64,000 nucleotides of DNA from a virus, in the IMG/VR virus record IMGVR_UViG_3300047554_000338, positions 1 through 64,000 of that record; one strand, 5' to 3'. Positions within the stretch are counted from its first letter, which is position 1. Every line of letters starts with the position of its first letter. Shown here one piece after another: positions 8,758-16,468 of the stretch. A program made the translations under genes and the position numbers. A model generated the notes under the pieces. The model searched no databases. It saw only the letters and a program-made list of their open reading frames with translations, and was not told where the DNA came from.

Positions 8758-9062
8758 ATGCGTTTCTCCTGACAGTCCGGTGCACCCAAAATCTGCACCG
8801 CACTTAACTCACACTCTATACAGAGTGAGTGCGGTGCACCCCTGGAGGGGGTTGCACGCACACTTGCACTCGACTGCGCCGCACTCTGCTCCGAACTAGT
8901 TCGATGCACTTCGGTGCAGCCCATCCTAGCCGGGCAATTTCTGCCCTGGTTGCAGTTGCCATAGCATGGTGGGCATGTCTTATTCCTGCCAAAGATCCTG
9001 TCCCAGCTCTCTTGGTAGCCCTGCCCTGGCCTACGGCCTGAACCTTTACCGCCATCGCTCAT
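8754..9062 (-). CDS. Small Cys-cluster protein overlapping a repeat region
   Basis: The first 46 residues (MSDGGKGSGRRPG, then SWDRIFG, CPPCYGNCNQGRNCPARMG) are almost the same in phage B. They contain four cysteines that could bind zinc or an Fe-S cluster. The C-terminal 55 residues share nothing with phage B because they are read through a cluster of hairpins and repeats (8795-8918). This suggests that the N-terminal domain is the functional part and the tail is dictated by the DNA element. The gene overlaps both neighbours by ATGA. I cannot name a family. Confidence 0.6.
   Translation of the reverse strand: MSDGGKGSGRRPGQGYQESWDRIFGRNKTCPPCYGNCNQGRNCPARMGCTEVHRTSSEQSAAQSSASVRATPSRGAPHSLCIECELSAVQILGAPDCQEKRI
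8795..8918. repeat. Cluster of hairpins and GTGCA/TGCAC repeats
   Basis: A perfect 10-bp inverted repeat (GCACCGCACT at 8795-8804 with AGTGCGGTGC at 8828-8837) encloses a second 5-bp stem. A GAACTAGTTC palindrome and a TGCAC-TTCG-GTGCA hairpin lie at 8893-8918. GTGCA or TGCAC occurs many times in both directions. Phage B has a repeat cluster of different sequence at the same place, inside the same gene. Candidate roles are replication origin iterons, given the nearby primase-helicase, or a regulatory RNA element. Confidence 0.6.
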
Positions 9063-9301
9063 GTGTTCTTCTCCTTAAGTTTGGCTTCAATGGCTCGGTA
9101 AAAAACACTACCTTGACCGCTATAACACTCCCACACTTCCTCATCCGTCAGCCCTACCCATGCGCGCTCTGGCTGCAAATTAACAATTGCCCATTCCAAC
9201 GAGCCAAGCTCAGCAAGATCGAAACTGTTCTTGTGGTCACGCGACTTCAAAAAGTCCACGCGCCGTTGTAGGGTCTTCAGGTGTTCACTGGGCATTCTCA
9301 T
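9059..9301 (-). CDS. Small early-operon protein, 80 aa
   Basis: The protein is unrecognised. It has a basic helical N-terminus (HLKTLQRRVDFLKSR) and a LTDEEVWECYSGQG...FYRAIEAKLKEK C-terminal pattern of the kind common in small phage accessory proteins. It overlaps the glutaredoxin gene upstream and the Cys-cluster gene downstream by ATGA. Phage B has a different, longer protein here that shares only the LTDEEI...RAIEA pattern. It is probably an accessory protein. Confidence 0.65.
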   Translation of the reverse strand: MRMPSEHLKTLQRRVDFLKSRDHKNSFDLAELGSLEWAIVNLQPERAWVGLTDEEVWECYSGQGSVFYRAIEAKLKEKNT

Positions 9302-9537
9302 GCTTTGCCCTCCAAGATCTGAAGCGCCGCCTGGAAGCCCGCCAAACCACCCACCCGCTGATCCCCGATGAAGATCTGGGGCATCTGCTTCACGTCAGGG
9401 TAGGCAGCCATGAAGTTAGCTCTGCGCTCGCCCACCTCGATGTCCACCTCCTGGACCTCGAGCCCTTTGATGTGCGCCAGCTTCTTGGCGGCCACACAGT
9501 TAGGGCAGTTGGCTTTTGTGTAGATCGTGACTTTCAT
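9298..9537 (-). CDS. Glutaredoxin-like protein
   Basis: A 79-residue thioredoxin-fold protein with the redox motif CPNC near the N-terminus (about residues 11-14), the cis-proline segment QMPQIFIGDQ, and the GG motif RVGGLAG that binds glutathione. Phage glutaredoxins usually supply electrons to ribonucleotide reductase. No such reductase is seen here, so it would act with the host enzyme or on other disulphides. I chose the ATG that overlaps the primase-helicase stop (ATGA), with ribosome site AGGGAGG. Phage B has the same enzyme at the same place. Confidence 0.9.
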   Translation of the reverse strand: MKVTIYTKANCPNCVAAKKLAHIKGLEVQEVDIEVGERRANFMAAYPDVKQMPQIFIGDQRVGGLAGFQAALQILEGKA

Positions 9538-11669
9538 GCTTCCTCCCTTTGCGACCACGCAGGCCCAGCACCTGATCCCAGGGCCACGCGTGTACTACCT
9601 TGCTCGGTCAGTGCCAACCGATAGCCGATGCCTCGGTTGCCCTTTTTGTATGGCTCCATGTGCACCAGCTGCTCGACCTCGAGGTCACGCAGCATGGTGA
9701 AGAAGCCTTTGCGGTCCAAGCTGCCTGGATACTCTGGGTCATCACGCAGGCACACATAGGCATTGGTTGGTGCGTTGACCTTTGTGGACATGTTCACGCC
9801 CTGGTCAGCGTGACGTTTGACTAATTTCAGAATCGCAGCACGTTGGGCGTTTCTCACCAGCGTGGCCGCAAGCTTGTTGCCTGGTGCAGTACCAAAGCGC
9901 TTGAACACCTTGGCGCCGGTGTCGAACTCGAGGCGGATCTCTTCCTGGAGCGGGCCCAGGTTGCACTTCTCATGACGCACGACGATCGCGCCTGAGTCCT
10001 CACGCACCATGGCCCAGCGTGACCGTGCACTGTTGTTCCAGGCAGTGGACCCAGAGAACGTGCTGTTGCTGTCCAGGCCTGCGCCAGCTCGCACACTGGC
10101 TTTGTCAACGTGGGCCAGGAGCAGCATGCCGGCGCCTGTGCCGTGAGCAATCGTGTTCAGGCAGCGCATGAACCCGCGCACGCATGTCCGATCGTTCTCG
10201 TTGTCCGCGAACACGTCGGACGCGTTGTCGATGATCACTGTCTCAGCACGGTGACGCACGACAGCATCAGCCAACCACTGCATACGCTCGGTGGGTGCAC
10301 CGTTTCTCCAGAGCACACAGTCTGTTTGCGTCATGTCGTACACCATCATCCTGCCGGCGAGCTCTGACATCTGGATGCCCAGGTCTTGGCAGATGTTGGC
10401 CACGCGGAAGTGAACCGTCCTGCCCTCGTCCTCACCAGAGATGACAAGCACGCGGCTGGGTTTGGTGGACACACCAACAAATTCACGGCCGGTGGCCAGA
10501 GCTACGCCGGCCTGAAGGGATAGGTTGGACTTGCCCACGCCACCATTGGCAGCCAGGAGCGTGACGGTGCGCTCAGGCAGCCAGCCCTCGATGCGCCACT
10601 GGGTTGGCTCAGGCTCTATGCGTTCAAGCTCATCCCAGTCCAGGGGCGCGAGTTGACCATTTGTCGGTTGAGGGCTTTGTTCACTTTGATCTAGGTTCAA
10701 GTTGACGGTAATCTGCGGCGCTTTCCGCTCTTCGGGTAAGTACTTCTCCGCAGACTTAACGGCACGCGGGACCTCAGCGCGCCGCGTTTGCCACCGACGC
10801 AGCTCCTCCTCATCACGCGTCGATGGCTTGACCTGATCCATCAGGCTGTACAGGAATTCGACCGCGGCGCCTGGGAACATGCCGCCTGAAATCAATGATG
10901 CTGCGAGGCGTGTGATGTTTTCATGGTAGGCCCGTTGCTCCGGTTGGGGATCAGTCAGGCCAGCGATCATCTCGCCGGCATGAGTGCCTGTGCCCGACCC
11001 TTTGGTGCTCGAGCTGGTGCGCTCGATCGCGGCCGCCATGCGCAGGTTGTCCAGGTCCACGCCAAACGCGGAGCACGCATCAGCCAGCGTCCAGCGAATG
11101 TTGGGGTTCCACATAACCATCTGCACCTTCCACGGGCCCGCGGCGCGAGGCTTGGTGTTGGTGCCCTCAGGCAGCCGGACGTAGCGCACGCAGGCATTGC
11201 CCGACGCGTCATTGCTTCGACCTCGAGCTGCAAACGAGCTCATCACGCGGTCGATCAGCTGGCGGTTGTAGGTGTCGGGATCGTCACAGTCCAAGAAGAT
11301 GCCGACCTGGTGCTTGCCTGGGCTGGTTTGCAGCGCGTAAGAACAGTTGTCGATCTCTTCGATCGGCACGTCGTCCAGCGTCAGCACAGCCAGGCGCACG
11401 AAGCAGTCTTTGCGCCGGAAGAACTCGCCGTCGTCAGTTGGCTGCAGCACAGCCGTGCAGAAGTACGCGTTGTCATCCTTCGCGTTGTCGATCAAGCCAG
11501 CCTGTGCAGGCGTGCCCTTGTAGAAGCGCCCACCCCAAACGAGGGGCGGCGCATTGCCGGGATCGGCTCGGAAGGTGGTGATCCATCCGAACTCGTTATC
11601 GCCCAGGGCCCCGTACACCTCGGCCAGGAAATCGCTGTTGGTCATGGTCTGTTGTTGTTCGTACACCAT
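9534..11669 (-). CDS. Primase-helicase replication protein (RepB-like primase + RepA-like AAA)
   Basis: The 711-residue protein begins with a primase-polymerase-like part (about 20-200), with GIFLDCDDPD (123-132) as the likely metal site and YVRLPEGTNTKP (163-174) as a nucleotide-binding loop. A RecA-type hexameric helicase domain follows, with Walker A AANGGVGKS (373-381), Walker B TVIIDNAS (477-484), and a LLAHVDK sensor-like segment. The C-terminal 150 residues look like a winged-helix tail. It would open and prime the phage origin. The start is set by a GAGG ribosome site seven bases upstream, shared with phage B. An internal MTNSDF start is an alternative. It sits directly behind the Cro-like gene, so it should be transcribed early. 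Confidence 0.85.
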   Translation of the reverse strand: MVYEQQQTMTNSDFLAEVYGALGDNEFGWITTFRADPGNAPPLVWGGRFYKGTPAQAGLIDNAKDDNAYFCTAVLQPTDDGEFFRRKDCFVRLAVLTLDDVPIEEIDNCSYALQTSPGKHQVGIFLDCDDPDTYNRQLIDRVMSSFAARGRSNDASGNACVRYVRLPEGTNTKPRAAGPWKVQMVMWNPNIRWTLADACSAFGVDLDNLRMAAAIERTSSSTKGSGTGTHAGEMIAGLTDPQPEQRAYHENITRLAASLISGGMFPGAAVEFLYSLMDQVKPSTRDEEELRRWQTRRAEVPRAVKSAEKYLPEERKAPQITVNLNLDQSEQSPQPTNGQLAPLDWDELERIEPEPTQWRIEGWLPERTVTLLAANGGVGKSNLSLQAGVALATGREFVGVSTKPSRVLVISGEDEGRTVHFRVANICQDLGIQMSELAGRMMVYDMTQTDCVLWRNGAPTERMQWLADAVVRHRAETVIIDNASDVFADNENDRTCVRGFMRCLNTIAHGTGAGMLLLAHVDKASVRAGAGLDSNSTFSGSTAWNNSARSRWAMVREDSGAIVVRHEKCNLGPLQEEIRLEFDTGAKVFKRFGTAPGNKLAATLVRNAQRAAILKLVKRHADQGVNMSTKVNAPTNAYVCLRDDPEYPGSLDRKGFFTMLRDLEVEQLVHMEPYKKGNRGIGYRLALTEQGSTRVALGSGAGPAWSQREEA

Positions 11670-11671
11670 GA

Positions 11672-11914
11672 TCAAGCCTCGAGGGCAGCCAGCTCCTTTA
11701 ACGTCAGGCGCACGCGGCGTTCCTGGGCGAGTCGCATGAGCTGCGACCAGTGCCTCTGGGGTATCACCCCGCCCGTACCTTGGGGGAATGGCGAGCACCA
11801 GCGCGAGAGCGTCGAGGTGGCCAGGTCCAGGTGCTGCGCGACCTGGCTCTTGCCGCCGAGTTTCTCGATCACGGTGTATGCGGGCTCGAGGGTATGAATC
11901 GTGGGAATGGTCAT
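11672..11914 (-). CDS. Cro-like DNA-binding regulator
   Basis: An 80-residue helix-turn-helix protein: the pattern VIEKLGGKSQVAQHLDL-x2-STLSRW is a Cro/YdaS-type HTH, followed by GVIPQRHWSQLMRLA, which is typical of short phage regulators of the carph-isopro type. It is divergent from the repressor gene, with a shared operator (11940-11959) between them, and leads the minus-strand replication operon. The ribosome site is AGGAGAAAC. It most likely represses the repressor promoter and thereby favours lytic growth. Phage B has a clear homologue with diverged recognition residues. Confidence 0.82.
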   Translation of the reverse strand: MTIPTIHTLEPAYTVIEKLGGKSQVAQHLDLATSTLSRWCSPFPQGTGGVIPQRHWSQLMRLAQERRVRLTLKELAALEA

Positions 11915-11939
11915 CTTGTGTTTCTCCTACTGAATTGCG

Positions 11940-11959
11940 ATTGACTCAATACTGAGTAT
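11940..11959. promoter_or_regulatory. Operator palindrome between cro-like and repressor genes
   Basis: The sequence contains ACTCA-ATAC-TGAGT, a perfect 5-bp inverted repeat in the divergent intergenic region. Phage B keeps the half sites as ACTC...GAGT with a different centre (47592-47605). The surrounding TTGACTCAA is also kept. It fits a dimeric repressor/Cro binding site. Overlapping promoters are likely, but I could not assign them with confidence. Confidence 0.6.
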
Positions 11960-11985
11960 ATGGCACCTTTATGCTTACCATGACC

Positions 11986-12570
11986 ATGCAGACCGATTGG
12001 TTCAAACAGAAGCTCGCTGAACGCAAGCTGTCACAGCGCCAGCTGGCCAAACAAATGGGGCTCGATCCTGCGGCCATCTCGCTGATGTTTCGTGATCAGC
12101 GCAAGATGACCAATGAGGAAGCGCACTTTATCGCAAGCACGCTAGGCGTCCCTGTTACTGAGGTGCTGCGCCAGGCAGGCATCGAGGTAAGTGAAGATGT
12201 CAGGCGCGTGAAAGTCACTGGGTATATTGGCAAGGACAGCTGCGTGACGCTGTTTCCCAAGCGCACGCACGACAAGGTGATCGGCCCTGCTGACTGCCCC
12301 GAGGGAACGTATGCGCTGCAGGTGCGCAACCCTAGCAGCCCGAAAGACGGTTGGATGTTTTTCATCTCACCAGCTGAAGACGATCCGCGTGCGAACCTTG
12401 GCCGCGTGTGCTGCGTGGCACTCGAGAACGGCGAGCACATCATCGCCGTCGTGCAGCGCGGCTACCGCACTGGCACGTTCAATCTGATCAACGGCTCCAA
12501 TGGCGAGGCGGTGCGCACTGACGCAGGCCTTGTCTGGTCGTCTCCCATACTCTGGATCAAGCCCACCTGA
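11986..12570 (+). CDS. CI-like repressor (XRE HTH + S24-like C-terminal domain)
   Basis: A 194-residue protein. Its N-terminal XRE helix-turn-helix (about 10-60) has RKLSQRQLAKQMGLDPAAIS. The C-terminal domain (about 80-190) resembles the LexA/CI dimerisation fold. The usual cleavage pattern with a catalytic Ser followed by Met, and the later Lys, is not visible: the segment reads NPSSPKDGWMFF here and NNPSDGWMIF in phage B. Self-cleavage is therefore doubtful. Starts nine or fifteen bases further upstream (ATG) exist. I chose the one aligned with phage B. It is expected to maintain lysogeny by binding the operator just upstream. Confidence 0.82.
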   Translation: MQTDWFKQKLAERKLSQRQLAKQMGLDPAAISLMFRDQRKMTNEEAHFIASTLGVPVTEVLRQAGIEVSEDVRRVKVTGYIGKDSCVTLFPKRTHDKVIGPADCPEGTYALQVRNPSSPKDGWMFFISPAEDDPRANLGRVCCVALENGEHIIAVVQRGYRTGTFNLINGSNGEAVRTDAGLVWSSPILWIKPT

Positions 12571-12584
12571 TGAGCCTGGGGGTA

Positions 12585-12660
12585 ATAACCCCATGCTCTT
12601 GTCGGGATAGTGTTGTGCTTTTCGCATCGTTGTGGCCAAATCACTTTCACAGCAATAACG
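12585..12660 (+). promoter_or_regulatory. Conserved leader of the plus-strand early operon
   Basis: This non-coding stretch after the repressor gene is almost the same in phage B (48240-48303), including CTTGTCGGGATA, TTGTGCTTTTCGCATCGTTG and TGGCCAAATCACTTT. A small palindrome, GGGG-TAATAA-CCCC, lies at its left edge. Conservation outside coding sequence points to a promoter with operator or a leader RNA for the early plus-strand genes. The -35 and -10 boxes are not clear. Confidence 0.5.
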
Positions 12661-12684
12661 CTGTTGAACTAAGGAACACAAACG

Positions 12685-12894
12685 ATGAACGCAGAACAGA
12701 AATACCGCGCAGCCCTCGCCAGTCACGACTGGTACTACGACTACAGCGACGACTACAGCGCCTGGTCTCGTGGCCGTGACGAGCGCAATGCTCTAAACGC
12801 CGCACGCCGCACGCTCGATGCAGACAGCGCCATCTGGAACGAGTACGCGCCCAAGCAATACCAAGCAATCACAAAAACGGAAACATCAAAATGA
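12685..12894 (+). CDS. Small acidic early protein, 69 aa
   Basis: It begins MNAEQKYRAAL and carries an aromatic, acidic centre, DWYYDYSDDYSAW, followed by a basic helix and a conserved WNEYAPKQYQAITKTE tail. The phage B copy is closely similar. It is the first gene of the plus-strand early operon in phage A and overlaps the next gene by four bases. The DNA-mimic-like acidic patch would suit an inhibitor of host DNA-binding proteins, but that is speculation. No family is recognised. Confidence 0.72.
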   Translation: MNAEQKYRAALASHDWYYDYSDDYSAWSRGRDERNALNAARRTLDADSAIWNEYAPKQYQAITKTETSK

Positions 12895-13064
12895 AACTCT
12901 CTCACTACCAAACCCCCCGCACCCTCGCTGACTGCACATTCGAAGTTGGCCACCCTGAAGCTCGCGGCAGCGAGCCCATGCTCGAAAGCATTGCCGGCTA
13001 CATCCTGGCCATCGCGATCGGTGTCGGCATGGCCTGCTTGCTCGTTGCATGGTGGTCGTCATGA
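12891..13064 (+). CDS. Small single-span membrane protein, 57 aa
   Basis: It begins MKLSHYQTPRTLADCTF and ends with one clear transmembrane helix (about 36-55, containing ILAIAIGVGMACLLVAW). The N-terminal part is probably cytoplasmic. Phage B has a near-identical copy in the same place (48776-48949), so it is a real gene. It is translationally coupled to both neighbours by ATGA. An early membrane protein could alter the host envelope or exclude other phages. No family is recognised. Confidence 0.75.
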   Translation: MKLSHYQTPRTLADCTFEVGHPEARGSEPMLESIAGYILAIAIGVGMACLLVAWWSS

Positions 13065-13324
13065 GCGAACCAGCATTTCCTTTACACGCACACATTGACC
13101 GTTACAAAGACGGTGAACACACGGTGAATGAAGGCATGTCCTTGCGCGACTACTTTGCTGCCAAGGCATTGCAAGGCATTTTGACCAACGGTGGCTGGGT
13201 ATCAATGTACGTTGAAACAGTTTCCAAGGATGGCCCTTTAGAAAACATGTCACTGGTCGCGGAATTGCTTTGTGATGATGTTTACTCTTTCGCAGACGCC
13301 ATGCTGAAAGTGAGGGGCGAATGA
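13061..13324 (+). CDS. Small phage protein with LRDYFAAKAL motif
   Basis: An 87-residue protein. The GMSLRDYFAAKALQGIL stretch is a pattern I associate with small proteins in many tailed phages of Proteobacteria, whose function is not known to me. I chose the ATG that overlaps the stop of the membrane-protein gene (ATGA). Phage B lacks this gene and has a different 63-residue protein after its membrane protein. Confidence 0.7.
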   Translation: MSEPAFPLHAHIDRYKDGEHTVNEGMSLRDYFAAKALQGILTNGGWVSMYVETVSKDGPLENMSLVAELLCDDVYSFADAMLKVRGE

Positions 13325-13506
13325 ACTGTCCCCGCTGCGGCTCATGGTCTGACGTACTAGAGACGCGCACGCGTTTGGATGGCAGCAAGCGCCGCCGCTA
13401 CCAGTGCGCCAATTAGCACCGCTTCAGCACAGAAGAACGACATGTCGCTGAACTCAAACCCAAACCCTTCGCACAAAAGATCATCGAAAAACTTTCAAAT
13501 GACTGA
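13321..13506 (+). pseudogene. Zinc-ribbon protein interrupted by an in-frame TAG
   Basis: The reading frame starts at an ATG overlapping the previous stop and encodes MNCPRCGSWSDV...RRYQCAN, then TAG (13414-13416). The same frame continues HRFSTEERHVAELK and ends at TGA (13504-13506). The pattern C-x2-C...C-x2-C-x2-RFST of NrdR/Ogr-like zinc ribbons predicts a cysteine at the TAG codon. Either a 31-residue truncated product is made, or the gene is broken, or TAG is read through. Changing a Cys codon to TAG takes two substitutions, so it is probably not a simple sequencing error. Phage B has no counterpart here. Confidence 0.7.
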
Positions 13507-13554
13507 TGCGAATTTCACAATCCCACGACGGCCTCAACTTTTAAGGAAATAAAA

Positions 13555-14301
13555 ATGGCTTTTGATCTCTCCTCCATCTCGCGCACAAAGCGCATGCGTG
13601 CCCCCAAGATCGTCATTGCCGGCCCCGGCAAGATCGGCAAGACGACCTTTGCGTCGATGGCGCCCAACGCGATCGGCATCTTGACCGAGGACGGCGCCGA
13701 CGCAGTCGATGCGTCTGCCTTCCCCCTGGCCACATCACTCGACCAGGTCTACGAAGCGATCGGCACGCTGCTCGAGCAAGAGCACGACTATCAGACAGTC
13801 TTCATGGACTCGCTCGACTGGCTCGAGCCGCTGATTCACGCGCACGTCTGCAAGGCCAACAAGTGGGCAACCATCGAGGCAGCCGGTTACGGCAAGGGCT
13901 ACATCGCTGCAGCCGATGAGTGGCGCAACCTGCTCAACGGCCTCGAGGCCTTGCGCCAGCAGCGCAACATGGCCGTGATCTTGATCGCGCACGACAAGAT
14001 CAAGCACTTCGAATCACCACTGCACGACGGTTATGACCAATACGTTTTGAAGCTGCACGACCGCGCTGCAGCTTTGGTCCAGGAATGGGCAGACGTCATC
14101 GGCTGGGCCAACTACCGCATCGTCACGACGCAGTCAGACGCCGGCTACGGCAACAAAGAAACAAAGGCCCGCACGACGGGCGACCGAATTCTTCACGTCG
14201 AACCTCACCCCGCTCACATGGGCGGCAACAGGTTTGGCTTGAAGAACATGAAGCTCGACTGGGCTGAATTCGCTGCGGCATTGACCGCGTCTCAAAACTG
14301 A
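13555..14301 (+). CDS. Sak4-like RecA-fold ATPase (putative recombinase/annealase)
   Basis: A 248-residue P-loop protein with Walker A GPGKIGKTT (23-31), a Walker B-type FMDSLDW (about 83-89), and an ILIAHDKIK segment (about 143-151). Phage ATPases of this kind are placed with the Sak4 single-strand annealing proteins. Here it is followed by a DUF669 ssDNA-binding protein and a PD-(D/E)XK nuclease, which makes a complete phage recombination module. The DNA is strikingly close to the phage B copy, from the leader (TTTTAAGGAAATAAAA) on, far more than flanking genes. The ribosome site is AAGGAAAT. Confidence 0.82.
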   Translation: MAFDLSSISRTKRMRAPKIVIAGPGKIGKTTFASMAPNAIGILTEDGADAVDASAFPLATSLDQVYEAIGTLLEQEHDYQTVFMDSLDWLEPLIHAHVCKANKWATIEAAGYGKGYIAAADEWRNLLNGLEALRQQRNMAVILIAHDKIKHFESPLHDGYDQYVLKLHDRAAALVQEWADVIGWANYRIVTTQSDAGYGNKETKARTTGDRILHVEPHPAHMGGNRFGLKNMKLDWAEFAAALTASQN

Positions 14302-14320
14302 AACTAGGAACCTTTCAAAC

Positions 14321-14800
14321 ATGGCACTCATTAACTTCAAAGCATCTGCAATCCAGATCGAAGAACGCTCCAACTCATTCGGCCCCTTGCCCGCAGGCGA
14401 GTACGAAATGATGATCGTGAAGTCGGAAACCAAACCGACCAAGGCCAACACCGGCCACTACCTCGAGCTCGAGATGCACGTCATCTCTGGCCAGCACTCT
14501 GGCCGCCGTCACTGGGAGCGCTTGAACCTGGACAACCCCAACCACCAGGCAGTAAAGATTGCCCAGGAGTCACTCGCCAAGCTCTGCATGGCCATCGGCA
14601 TCGATGACGTCGAGGACAGCGAGCAGCTGCACGACCAGCCCTTTGTGGCCGAGATCGGCATCGACAAAAAGGACGAGACGCGCAACGTGATCTGGGGCTA
14701 CCAGGGCATCGGCGGCCACATCAACAACGCCAAGCCCAAGGCTCCCGCGGCGCCAGCTCCCTCAGCTGCTCCCGCTAAATCTGCAAAACCTTGGGGCTGA
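14321..14800 (+). CDS. DUF669 single-stranded-DNA-binding-like protein
   Basis: A 159-residue protein whose order of conserved pieces fits phage DUF669: LPAGEYEMMIVKSE, TGHYLELEMHVI, GRRHWERLNL and IGIDDVEDSEQL. A Pro/Ala/Lys-rich disordered tail ends with AKPWG. The short acidic or aromatic tip after a flexible tail recalls ssDNA-binding proteins. It lies 19 bases after the Sak4-like gene, so they should act together in recombination or replication. It is over 95% identical by eye to phage B. Confidence 0.85.
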   Translation: MALINFKASAIQIEERSNSFGPLPAGEYEMMIVKSETKPTKANTGHYLELEMHVISGQHSGRRHWERLNLDNPNHQAVKIAQESLAKLCMAIGIDDVEDSEQLHDQPFVAEIGIDKKDETRNVIWGYQGIGGHINNAKPKAPAAPAPSAAPAKSAKPWG

Positions 14801-14802
14801 AC

Positions 14803-15090
14803 ATGAACACACCAGAACAAATCACACACCGCACCAGCGTGACACTCAACGGCATGCAGGCCAAGGTCAAGCAGACCGTCTACACCGTTCTGCCTGACAC
14901 GACGACCACGATCTGCCAGCTGTTCATGGAGAACGGCTACGTCATTCTCGGGACCAGCGCCTGCGTTGACCCAACGAAATTCAACAAGGCGCTTGGTGAG
15001 AAGTACGCCTACGAAGACGCGATCAACAAGGCATGGCCGCTCGAAGGCTATCTGCTGGCTGAAGAAATCTTCCAGCGCAACAAGGCCTGA
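14803..15090 (+). CDS. Phage Gp49/gp66-like protein (N4 gp49 / Sf6 gene 66 family)
   Basis: A 95-residue protein with the family core VLPDTTTTICQLFMENGY, then SACVDP...FNKALGEKYAYEDAI and WPLEGYLLAE. The function of this family is not known to me. It starts three bases after the DUF669 stop, and a strong hairpin follows at 15096. In phage B the gene is absent and the hairpin follows DUF669 directly, so this is a clean insertion or deletion of one gene. Confidence 0.85.
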   Translation: MNTPEQITHRTSVTLNGMQAKVKQTVYTVLPDTTTTICQLFMENGYVILGTSACVDPTKFNKALGEKYAYEDAINKAWPLEGYLLAEEIFQRNKA

Positions 15091-15095
15091 TTAAC

Positions 15096-15142
15096 GGGGC
15101 CGCTGCCTCTGGGGGTTCCCGGAGGGCCGGAACAGCGGCCCC
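15096..15142. other. Conserved 47-nt stem-loop before the nuclease gene
   Basis: GGGGCCGCTG (15096-15105) pairs perfectly with CAGCGGCCCC (15133-15142). The 27-nt loop contains a second stem (CCTCTGGGGG / CCCGGAGGG). Phage B has the same element with one base fewer (50444-50489). No long U-run follows, so it may be an attenuator, RNA-processing site or RNA stability element rather than a simple terminator. Confidence 0.7.
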
Positions 15143-15164
15143 ACCTTTTAAGAACGAGAAAACG

Positions 15165-16352
15165 ATGGCACAAATACCCGAATCCCAACACACCACCAGC
15201 GCGGCGATCGTGCGCTGGTACGAATCCAAGCCACAGGAGCAACGGCCACACATGGGCGCCTCACTGATTGGCCACGATTGCCAGCGCTACGTCTGGCTGA
15301 CCTGGCGCTGGGTGCTCAAGCCCGAGTTCAAGGGCCGCATCCTGCGCCTGTTCAGCACCGGCCAACGCGAGGAGCCCCGCATCCTGGAGGAGCTGCGCGG
15401 GATCGGCGCAACCGTTTGGGACACTGACCCTGCTACCGGTGACCAGTGGCGCGTGAGCGACATCAATGGCCACTTTGGCGGCTCGCTCGATGGTGTCGCC
15501 AAAGGGCTGCCTGAGGCGCCAAAGAGCGTGTGCGTCCTCGAGATGAAGACCCACAGCGACAAGTCATTCATGGACCTACTCAAGAACAAGGTCCAGCACT
15601 CCAAGCCCCAGCACTATGACCAGATGCAGGTCTACATGGGCCTGATGGAGATCGATCGCGCCATGTACATCGCGGTCAACAAGAACACCGACGACGTGTA
15701 TTGCGAATGGGTCCACTACGACAAGGACCGGTTCTACGTCCTGCGCGAGCGCGCCCGCTATCTTATCGAGGCGCCTAACCCGCCCGACAAGCTCAGCGAG
15801 GACCCCGCCTACTACATCTGCAAGATGTGCAGCATGTGGAAGCACTGCCACGGTGGCCTAGCTGCCGAGGCCAACTGCCGCACCTGTTGTCACGCCACAC
15901 CTGTTGAGAATGCGGCATGGAATTGCCAGCATCACAACGCGGAGATCACCACCGAGATGCAGCGCCAAGGCTGTGGCCAGCACTTAATGATCCCGACACT
16001 GGTGCCATACGGCGAGCCGGTTGACGGTGGCCAAAGCTGGATTGCCTACAAGCACCGCACGACGGGCGCGTACTTCTCCAACTCCACCGGCCCCTGCTCC
16101 GACTACGGCCCGCACTTCTCGAGCAAAGAGCTGCACAACTGCCCTGGCGAGCTGCTCACCCAGGTGGCAGAGCTCAAGAACGAATTCCCCGGCAGCAAGA
16201 TGGTGAGCGGCACGGTTGACACCACCTGGGACGACTTAGCCACACACCCCGACGACATCCCCGTCAAGGCTGACAGCCCGCCTAAGCGCGAGCAACGCCG
16301 CAAGACTGCTGCCGCAGTCGAGGCCATGAAAAAGATGGGCGGTGAAGCATGA
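15165..16352 (+). CDS. PD-(D/E)XK nuclease (RecB/Cas4-like)
   Basis: A 395-residue protein. GGSLDGVAKG followed by CVLEMKTHS matches the D...ExK core of RecB-family exonucleases (about residues 105-130). HYDQMQVYMGL is the usual Q-x3-Y motif IV. A C-terminal Cys-rich region, CKMCSMWKHC and NCRTCC (about 225-250), could hold zinc or an Fe-S cluster as in Cas4/AddB-like nucleases, though its second half extends well beyond. It would resect DNA ends for the Sak4-like annealase. Phage B carries a clear homologue. Confidence 0.85.
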   Translation: MAQIPESQHTTSAAIVRWYESKPQEQRPHMGASLIGHDCQRYVWLTWRWVLKPEFKGRILRLFSTGQREEPRILEELRGIGATVWDTDPATGDQWRVSDINGHFGGSLDGVAKGLPEAPKSVCVLEMKTHSDKSFMDLLKNKVQHSKPQHYDQMQVYMGLMEIDRAMYIAVNKNTDDVYCEWVHYDKDRFYVLRERARYLIEAPNPPDKLSEDPAYYICKMCSMWKHCHGGLAAEANCRTCCHATPVENAAWNCQHHNAEITTEMQRQGCGQHLMIPTLVPYGEPVDGGQSWIAYKHRTTGAYFSNSTGPCSDYGPHFSSKELHNCPGELLTQVAELKNEFPGSKMVSGTVDTTWDDLATHPDDIPVKADSPPKREQRRKTAAAVEAMKKMGGEA

Positions 16353-16468
16353 GCTGGCTTGTCAATTTCTCGATTGCCATGGCGGTGAGCTACGCGCTCA
16401 TCGGCCTGCTGGGCTTCATGTGCAAGCTCTGGTTCCTCCTCTTCATGTTTGGGTGGAACCTCTTATGA
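16349..16468 (+). CDS. Small membrane protein, 39 aa
   Basis: Starting MSWLVNFSIAMAV, it is almost entirely hydrophobic and could span the membrane once or twice. It is coupled by ATGA to the nuclease gene before and the zinc-ribbon gene after, which is strong support for translation. Phage B has a different 36-residue membrane protein in the same slot (51851-51961). The function is unknown. Confidence 0.65.
   Translation: MSWLVNFSIAMAVSYALIGLLGFMCKLWFLLFMFGWNLL

Noticed and set aside
9298-9537. Ribonucleotide reductase system implied by glutaredoxin
   Set aside because: No reductase subunit is present in either unit; only the glutaredoxin is.
12261-12310. Identical stretch in both repressor genes as a mobile or regulatory insert
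   Set aside because: It encodes the same conserved protein block (TLFPKRTHDKVIG...) in frame in both phages, so protein constraint explains it.
13061-13324. Toxin-antitoxin pair with the next small gene
   Set aside because: The partner is the interrupted zinc-ribbon frame, and neither protein shows toxin or antitoxin motifs.
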